Shown: positions 13,394 through 17,368 of the stretch, in pieces
Numbering within the stretch: the first letter of the stretch is position 1
Layout of the letters: each line of letters begins with the position of its first letter
Origin: an uncultured Flavobacterium sp.
GTDB lineage: Bacteria > Bacteroidota > Bacteroidia > Flavobacteriales > Flavobacteriaceae
Reading direction: 5' to 3'
Assembly (NCBI RefSeq): GCF_946479975.1
Contig: NZ_CAMLIX010000098.1
Location: 1 to 17,368, forward strand
DNA: 17,368 nt
The notes under the pieces: generated by a model
What the model saw: only the letters and a program-made list of their open reading frames with translations
Told to the model about the DNA's origin: nothing
Databases searched by the model: none
Position numbers and translations under genes: made by a program

Positions 13394-13445
13394 AAAAAAA
13401 TTCTTGATTCTACTTAAATTAAATGGAATCAAGAATTTTTTATTT
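13394..13445 (+). terminator. Rho-independent terminator of coaD
   Basis: AAAAATTCTTGATTC (13396-13410) and its complement (13426-13440) form a 15-bp stem with a 15-base loop. The stem ends in a T-run followed by ATTTT on the plus strand. Confidence 0.85.
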
Positions 13446-13488
13446 TAAAATTTTCTCTGAAAAACATAAAAAAAGTAAGTTATTTCTT

Positions 13489-13496
13489 TATTTTTG
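13489..13496 (+). promoter_or_regulatory. -7 promoter box of the zinc-ribbon membrane gene
   Basis: TATTTTTG is an exact TAnnTTTG match, 29 bases before the ATG at 13526. No clear TTG lies at the expected distance upstream. The stretch is AT-rich, so a chance match is possible. Confidence 0.4.
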
Positions 13497-13525
13497 CATT
13501 TTTAGTAATTTTAAATTTGAAGAAA

Positions 13526-14140
13526 ATGATTTTTTATGGTGCAAGATCAAGCTCGATCCAAAATGGTGTAATCAAAAATGTTGATTGTCCGCATTGTCAA
13601 GCAAACGTTGATATGAGTTACAGTATATTTGGCAGATACGTACATATTTATTGGATACCTCTTTTCCCAATTGGAAAACAGCAAATTTTAGAATGCAAAA
13701 CTTGTAAGGCATCATATGAGCTAAAGAATTTACCCGAAAGTATTAAACAGAAGTTTTATGCAGAGCAAAAGTTAAACCCTGCAAAAACACCATTAACTCA
13801 TTTTTCTTTATTAATTATTATAGGAATTTTAGTTGCGTGTGGCTTTTTATACACTTTAAAAACCAATTCTGACAGCAAAGGCTTTGCAGAAAACCCACAA
13901 ATTGGAGATGTTTTCTTTGAAACTACCGATTCTGGAAAATATTCGACTTCGAGAGTAACAAAAGTTACCGCCGACAGTGTGTATGTAACATTAAACGACA
14001 TGGAAATATCTCAAAAATCGAAGATTTCAAAAATAAATATTGACAGCAACTTTACAACAAATAAAGCGGCGTACAGCCGAAAACAGATTATAGATTTCTA
14101 TAAAGATGGAAAAACAATTTATGAAATTAAGCGAAAATAA
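13526..14140 (+). CDS. Zinc-ribbon membrane protein, unknown function
   Basis: This 204-residue protein starts at the ATG at 13526. A TTG three codons earlier is possible but less likely. The N-terminal cytoplasmic zinc ribbon has CPHC at 21-24 and CKTC at 57-60. The segment between is hydrophobic and aromatic (YVHIYWIPLFPIGKQQ), a pattern known from zinc-ribbon proteins in which the ribbon sits at the membrane face. One membrane helix is at about 92-112. The remaining 90 residues form a beta-rich extracytoplasmic part with no catalytic motif. The family is unrecognised beyond the ribbon. It is monocistronic in appearance, with the PhnA gene 117 bases downstream. Confidence 0.8.
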   Translation: MIFYGARSSSIQNGVIKNVDCPHCQANVDMSYSIFGRYVHIYWIPLFPIGKQQILECKTCKASYELKNLPESIKQKFYAEQKLNPAKTPLTHFSLLIIIGILVACGFLYTLKTNSDSKGFAENPQIGDVFFETTDSGKYSTSRVTKVTADSVYVTLNDMEISQKSKISKINIDSNFTTNKAAYSRKQIIDFYKDGKTIYEIKRK

Positions 14141-14200
14141 CAAACTGTAATTTTTAAGTTTCAGTAGGATTAAAAAACTAATTCTACAGTATAAGATAAA

Positions 14201-14232
14201 TTTGTAATGCTTATCGATTATAAGTAATTTCG
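14201..14232 (+). promoter_or_regulatory. Bacteroidota-type promoter candidate for phnA
   Basis: TTTG at 14201-14204, 20 bases, then TAATTTCG at 14225-14232, one mismatch from TAnnTTTG. The PhnA start follows 25 bases after the box. Confidence 0.45.
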
Positions 14233-14256
14233 CATTTTCAAAATAAACACCAAACA

Positions 14257-14835
14257 ATGAGCATCGAAAGAGAATTAAGCAAACGAAGCGGATCTAAATG
14301 TGAGCTTTGTGGAGCCGAAGAAAATTTAAAAGTGTATCAAGTACTGCCAACTAAAAAAGGCGGTATTGATGAAGCTATATTAGCCTGTAATACCTGTATT
14401 GACCAAATTGAAAATCCAGATAATGTTGATTTAAATCACTGGAGATGCCTTAACGACAGTATGTGGAATGAAAACGTTGCGGTTCAAGTTGTTGCCTGGA
14501 GAATGTTAAGCCGTTTACGCGCTGCAGGATGGCCACAAGAATTGCTTGATATGATGTATCTGGATGAAGATATTTTAGAATGGGCAAAAGCAACTGGTGA
14601 AGGTGAAGATGACGAAAACAAATTGGTTCATCGTGACAGTAACGGTGTGGTTTTACAGCACGGAGATTCTGTAGTTCTTATTAAAGACCTTAAAGTAAAA
14701 GGATCAAGTATGGTTGCCAAACAAGGAACAGCTGTGAGAAACATTCGTCTAGACCACGAAAACGCTGAATACATTGAAGGAAAAGTAGATGGACAACAGA
14801 TTGTAATTATCACGCAGTATGTGAAGAAAATATAG
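14257..14835 (+). CDS. phnA: PhnA family zinc-ribbon protein
   Basis: This 192-residue cytoplasmic protein has an N-terminal zinc ribbon (CELC at 15-18, CNTC at 44-47) and a C-terminal PhnA domain, recognised by NGVVLQHGDSVVLIKDLKVKGSS around 129-151 and its beta-barrel continuation to the end. It also has a middle segment (about 60-115) with WRCLNDSMWNE and an acidic GEGEDDEN linker, as in longer PhnA homologues. E. coli PhnA (YjdM) was named for the phosphonate region, but it is not part of the C-P lyase machinery and its function remains unclear. It is not phosphonoacetate hydrolase, which shares the name. No phosphonate genes are visible here. Confidence 0.88.
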   Translation: MSIERELSKRSGSKCELCGAEENLKVYQVLPTKKGGIDEAILACNTCIDQIENPDNVDLNHWRCLNDSMWNENVAVQVVAWRMLSRLRAAGWPQELLDMMYLDEDILEWAKATGEGEDDENKLVHRDSNGVVLQHGDSVVLIKDLKVKGSSMVAKQGTAVRNIRLDHENAEYIEGKVDGQQIVIITQYVKKI

Positions 14836-14840
14836 GTTTT

Positions 14841-15021
14841 GAGGAACAAAGAGGCAAAGTTACAAAGGGACAAAGTTTCTAAACTGAAATTAAATCTTAA
14901 GCCTTTACTCTTTAAACTATTCAATACAAAACAAAAAAGCTGTTCATTAGAACAGCTTTTTTTATAAATTAAGACAAAGATTTAAACTTTGTCCCTCTGT
15001 AACTTTGAGGCTTTGAACCTT
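14841..15021. repeat. Long inverted repeat around a shared terminator
   Basis: The 38-base arms at 14841-14878 and 14984-15021 are inverted copies. Their inner 24 bases (CAAAGTTACA, then AGGGACAAAGTTT with one differing base between) are nearly identical, and the outer 14 diverge. The words GGCAAAG and GGGACAAAG belong to a repeat type I recognise from Flavobacterium. A terminator hairpin lies between the arms. Confidence 0.75.
14933..14965. terminator. Bidirectional terminator between convergent genes
   Basis: A 13-bp stem, AAAAAAGCTGTTC (14933-14945) with its complement (14950-14962) and loop ATTA, is followed by T's on the plus strand (serving the PhnA gene) and by T's on the minus strand (serving the gene at 15031-15480). 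Confidence 0.9.
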
Positions 15022-15030
15022 AAAAAAGAA

Positions 15031-15480
15031 TTATTTCTGGAATAATTTACTAATTTGATCTTTTACTAAAGGCTCAGAAACATTGTTTGTAGCAGCATCT
15101 CTTTCTTTGCTAGAAACCATAAACTGTACAGTTGCTTTGTCTGGAACAACATTGCTTGTGTAGTGTAACCAGATATAGTTATTTGGTAATTCTAATTTGA
15201 TATCATATAACGGCGTAGCTGTAAAACCACCTACGATAATGTTATAAAGATTGGTGTAATCATTGTTTAGGTTTCTGAATGAAAATTTTCTCAGGTTAGA
15301 AGAACCATCATCATCAGTTAAGATCGTAGTGTAATACACTGTGTATTCGTCTCCAATTTTTTGAATGTAATTGTTGTTTACTTTCCCTAATTTTTCAACA
15401 GGAACAGTTTCAAGAACTTTAATTTGTGCAAACGTTACAAAGCTAAAGAACAAAGCAGCAATGGTAATAATGTTTTTCAT
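15031..15480 (-). CDS. Small secreted protein, unknown function
   Basis: This 149-residue protein starts at the ATG at 15480. An upstream in-frame ATG at 15522 is rejected because it would put 14 residues, including Cys-Cys, before a complete signal peptide. That peptide has hydrophobic core 4-17 and likely cleavage after TFA, leaving Gln at the mature N-terminus, a common flavobacterial pattern. The mature 131 residues are rich in beta strands, Tyr, Asn and Asp, with no cysteine. I see no known catalytic or binding motif. It could be periplasmic or released. It converges on the PhnA gene and shares a terminator with it. The helicase gene is 198 bases upstream. Confidence 0.75.
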   Translation of the reverse strand: MKNIITIAALFFSFVTFAQIKVLETVPVEKLGKVNNNYIQKIGDEYTVYYTTILTDDDGSSNLRKFSFRNLNNDYTNLYNIIVGGFTATPLYDIKLELPNNYIWLHYTSNVVPDKATVQFMVSSKERDAATNNVSEPLVKDQISKLFQK

Positions 15481-15678
15481 AGTGGATTTGGGGTTTACAA
15501 TTTTACTGCAACAAAAAAACATAGAAATATTGAAAAAACACCTATCAATCCATTATTTTTTTAACATAAAATTGTAAAACTTAGTTACACTATTACAAAC
15601 AACTGAAATACAAATACATAAGTACAAAAAATCAATCTAAAATTGCAAAATCTAATCTAAAAAGGAGCGATTAACAAT

Positions 15679-17043
15679 TTAGTACTTCCCTTTTTTCTCC
15701 TCTTCTTCTTTTTTGATTACATTTCGGGCAACTTCGATTTTAAACTTCTTGCCTTTCATTTTTTCGTCTTTGATGTTTTTCAGCAGTTCTTTTACTTTAT
15801 TGTATTTTACGGCTGCAAACGAAACAAAATCTTTTACTTCGATTAATCCTAAATCGTCTTTTTCAAGATTTCCTTTTTGAGAAAAGAATCCAACAATATC
15901 AAATTTATTCAGTTTAGTTTTCTTTCCGCCACTGATATAAATAGTTTGAAATTGAGGAGGCTGCGGAAGTGAAACATTTCCATCAACATTCAAAACTTCC
16001 ATTTCATAATCAATGTAGTCCAACTCTTTTTCACTTTCGTGAATAATAATATATGCCGTTCCTGTCGCCTGCATACGAGCCGTACGACCGTTTCTATGTG
16101 TAAACTCATCTTCTTTTAAAGGCAGATGATAATGAATAACGTGTTTCATTTCTGGAATATCCAAACCTCTGGCCGCTAAATCGGTTGTGACTAAGTAGGT
16201 AACACTTCCGTTTCTAAACTGAATAAGGGCACGTTCGCGTTCTTCCTGATCCATTCCGCCGTGGTAATAAACCGAATAAATGCCTTTTTCGTTCAATGTA
16301 TCGCTGATGCGTTCTGCAGCATCACGGTGATTACAGAAAATAATAGCCGATTCTGATTTCAAGGAACAAATCAAATTGAATAAACTTGCTAATTTGTCTT
16401 TAGATGAAGAAACAACCATTTTCATGGAAAGATTTGCTTTTTCTTCTTCCTCTGGAATAAAATCTAAAACTGTCGGATTTACAACACGAGTATATTTCGG
16501 GATTTCGATATCTGATGTTGCAGAAACCAAAACTCTTTTATTAACTTTCGATAATCTTCCGATTATAAAAGACATTTGTTCGTGAAAGCCCAATTGGAGT
16601 GATTTATCAAACTCGTCTAAAATTAAAGTCTGGATTTTATCTGTTCTAAAGGTATCTCTGTCGATATGATCTGCGATTCTTCCAGGCGTTCCAATTAAAA
16701 CTGCTGGAGGATTACTTAAATTTTTGATTTCAGTTTCAATTGAATGTCCGCCGTAGCAAATATTTACTTTGTACTGCGTTCCCATTTTTTTCCAAACCTG
16801 CTCGATCTGCAGTCCTAGTTCGCGTGATGGAACTAAAATTAAACATTGAACAGAAAGAATTTCAGGCTGTAATAATTCTAATATAGGAAGCAAAAATGCT
16901 AATGTTTTTCCTGATCCGGTTGGAGACAGTAATAAAACATTGTTTTCGTTTAAAATGGCATCTTGCGCCATTTCCTGCATTTCGTTTAGACTGTGAATTC
17001 CTAAATTCGAAAGTATATTATTGGAATGGTGTTTTTTATTCAT
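15679..17043 (-). CDS. DEAD-box RNA helicase, DbpA-like
   Basis: This 454-residue ATP-dependent RNA helicase has all core motifs in order: SPTGSGKT (40-47), VPSRELGLQI (71-80), GTPGR (118-122), DEFD (143-146, in place of DEAD), SAT (174-176), TDLAARGLDIPE (287-298) and HRNGRTAR (316-323). A C-terminal domain at about 379-438 resembles the DbpA RNA-binding domain (FDIVGFFSQKG, then DDLGLIEVKDFVSFAAV). A lysine/glutamate-rich tail follows. DbpA family helicases act in assembly of the large ribosomal subunit on 23S rRNA helix 92. RhlE or SrmB-type function cannot be excluded. Its -7 box lies only four bases upstream of the ATG, so the mRNA may be leaderless. Confidence 0.92.
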   Translation of the reverse strand: MNKKHHSNNILSNLGIHSLNEMQEMAQDAILNENNVLLLSPTGSGKTLAFLLPILELLQPEILSVQCLILVPSRELGLQIEQVWKKMGTQYKVNICYGGHSIETEIKNLSNPPAVLIGTPGRIADHIDRDTFRTDKIQTLILDEFDKSLQLGFHEQMSFIIGRLSKVNKRVLVSATSDIEIPKYTRVVNPTVLDFIPEEEEKANLSMKMVVSSSKDKLASLFNLICSLKSESAIIFCNHRDAAERISDTLNEKGIYSVYYHGGMDQEERERALIQFRNGSVTYLVTTDLAARGLDIPEMKHVIHYHLPLKEDEFTHRNGRTARMQATGTAYIIIHESEKELDYIDYEMEVLNVDGNVSLPQPPQFQTIYISGGKKTKLNKFDIVGFFSQKGNLEKDDLGLIEVKDFVSFAAVKYNKVKELLKNIKDEKMKGKKFKIEVARNVIKKEEEEKKGKY

Positions 17044-17047
17044 TTTG

Positions 17048-17055
17048 CAAAAGTA
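17048..17055 (-). promoter_or_regulatory. -7 promoter box of the helicase gene
   Basis: On the minus strand TACTTTTG (17055-17048) is an exact TAnnTTTG match. Only four bases separate it from the ATG at 17043. Transcription normally begins about five to seven bases after this box, which would put the start at or next to the start codon. No TTG is seen at the usual distance upstream. Confidence 0.5.
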
Positions 17056-17116
17056 GAGAAAATAGTTGGCAGTGTGCAGATTTTTAGTGTTCAGGTTTGG
17101 AATGCTGATGAATTTA

Positions 17117-17368
17117 ACTCAGAGTGCGCCAAGTTTTTTTGATTGAGCTTTTTTAATAGCCAGCGAATTTTAACGCAAAGTACGCTAAGTTTTTTTGCTT
17201 TTGATTGAGTTGAGCAAACGCAAAGAACGCAAAGCTATGTCAATGACGCTTTGCGAACTTTGCGTAAATCTTTGTGTTCTTTGCGGTTAAAAATTTATAC
17301 GAAGGTCGCCAAGTTTTTCTTCTTTTGATTGAGTTAACCAAACGCAAAGCTATGTCAATAAAACTTTG
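17117..17368. repeat. CGCAAAG-type repeat array in a gene-free end
   Basis: The last 325 bases hold no gene I can support. Three imperfect units carry CGCYAAGTTTTT followed by TTGATTGAG, at about 17126-17147, 17183-17211 and 17306-17335. The second and third units are about 124 bases apart and share CTTTTGATTGAGTT, AAACGCAAAG and CTATGTCAAT. An 18-base inverted pair of CGCAAAG words (17218-17235 and 17248-17265, two mismatches, 12-base loop) could form a hairpin. The array runs off the window edge. Confidence 0.75.

Noticed and set aside
17117..17368. Possible CRISPR array in the right-edge repeats
   Set aside because: Unit spacing is irregular (about 57 and 124 bases), the repeats are imperfect and the intervals are not spacer-like.

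Overview
The window looks like chromosome of a Flavobacterium-type member of the Bacteroidota. It is AT-rich, most start codons have no visible Shine-Dalgarno sequence, several genes are preceded by TAnnTTTG-like -7 boxes, and the lipoproteins and secreted proteins have typical flavobacterial signal peptides. The spaces between genes hold families of short dispersed repeats that I recognise from Flavobacterium genomes. The species cannot be fixed from sequence reading alone.

Layout. The left edge (1-21, minus) is the first seven codons of what is almost certainly dnaK, followed by a regulatory-looking upstream region (about 60-200) with a sigma-54-like element and a cluster of TGACA/TGTCA pentamers. 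From 357 to about 2804 come a tiny possible lipoprotein ORF, a four-helix membrane protein of unknown function, a CPA1-type Na+/H+ antiporter and a second small membrane protein. From 2883 to 3830 lie an SRPBCC (AHSA1-like) protein and a 4HBT thioesterase, closed by a strong terminator. From 4123 to 7800 come a secreted alpha/beta hydrolase, a DUF1398 protein coupled to a two-domain sulfurtransferase, and a ModF/PhrA-like double ABC ATPase whose first half is degenerate. A lipoprotein (7996-8613) sits between inverted copies of two repeat families.

The next block concerns ribosome and envelope housekeeping. On the minus strand a PASTA-domain membrane protein overlaps rluD (23S rRNA pseudouridine synthase). 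On the plus strand follow ddl (D-Ala-D-Ala ligase), a DUF421 membrane protein with an added zinc ribbon, and coaD (coenzyme A synthesis). A zinc-ribbon membrane protein and a PhnA-family protein follow. A small secreted protein and a DbpA-like DEAD-box RNA helicase read from the minus strand, and the window ends in an array of CGCAAAG-type repeats.

How the genes work together. Most are single-gene housekeeping or accessory units, not one pathway. The clear links are PASTA protein/rluD (11-nt overlap), DUF1398/sulfurtransferase (5-nt gap) and antiporter/small membrane protein (23-nt gap). I found no defence system, CRISPR array, integrase, transposase gene, tRNA or rRNA. The most unusual material is non-coding: the dnaK upstream region, the repeat elements (one resembling a REPIN), and the cassette-like arrangement around the lipoprotein gene.
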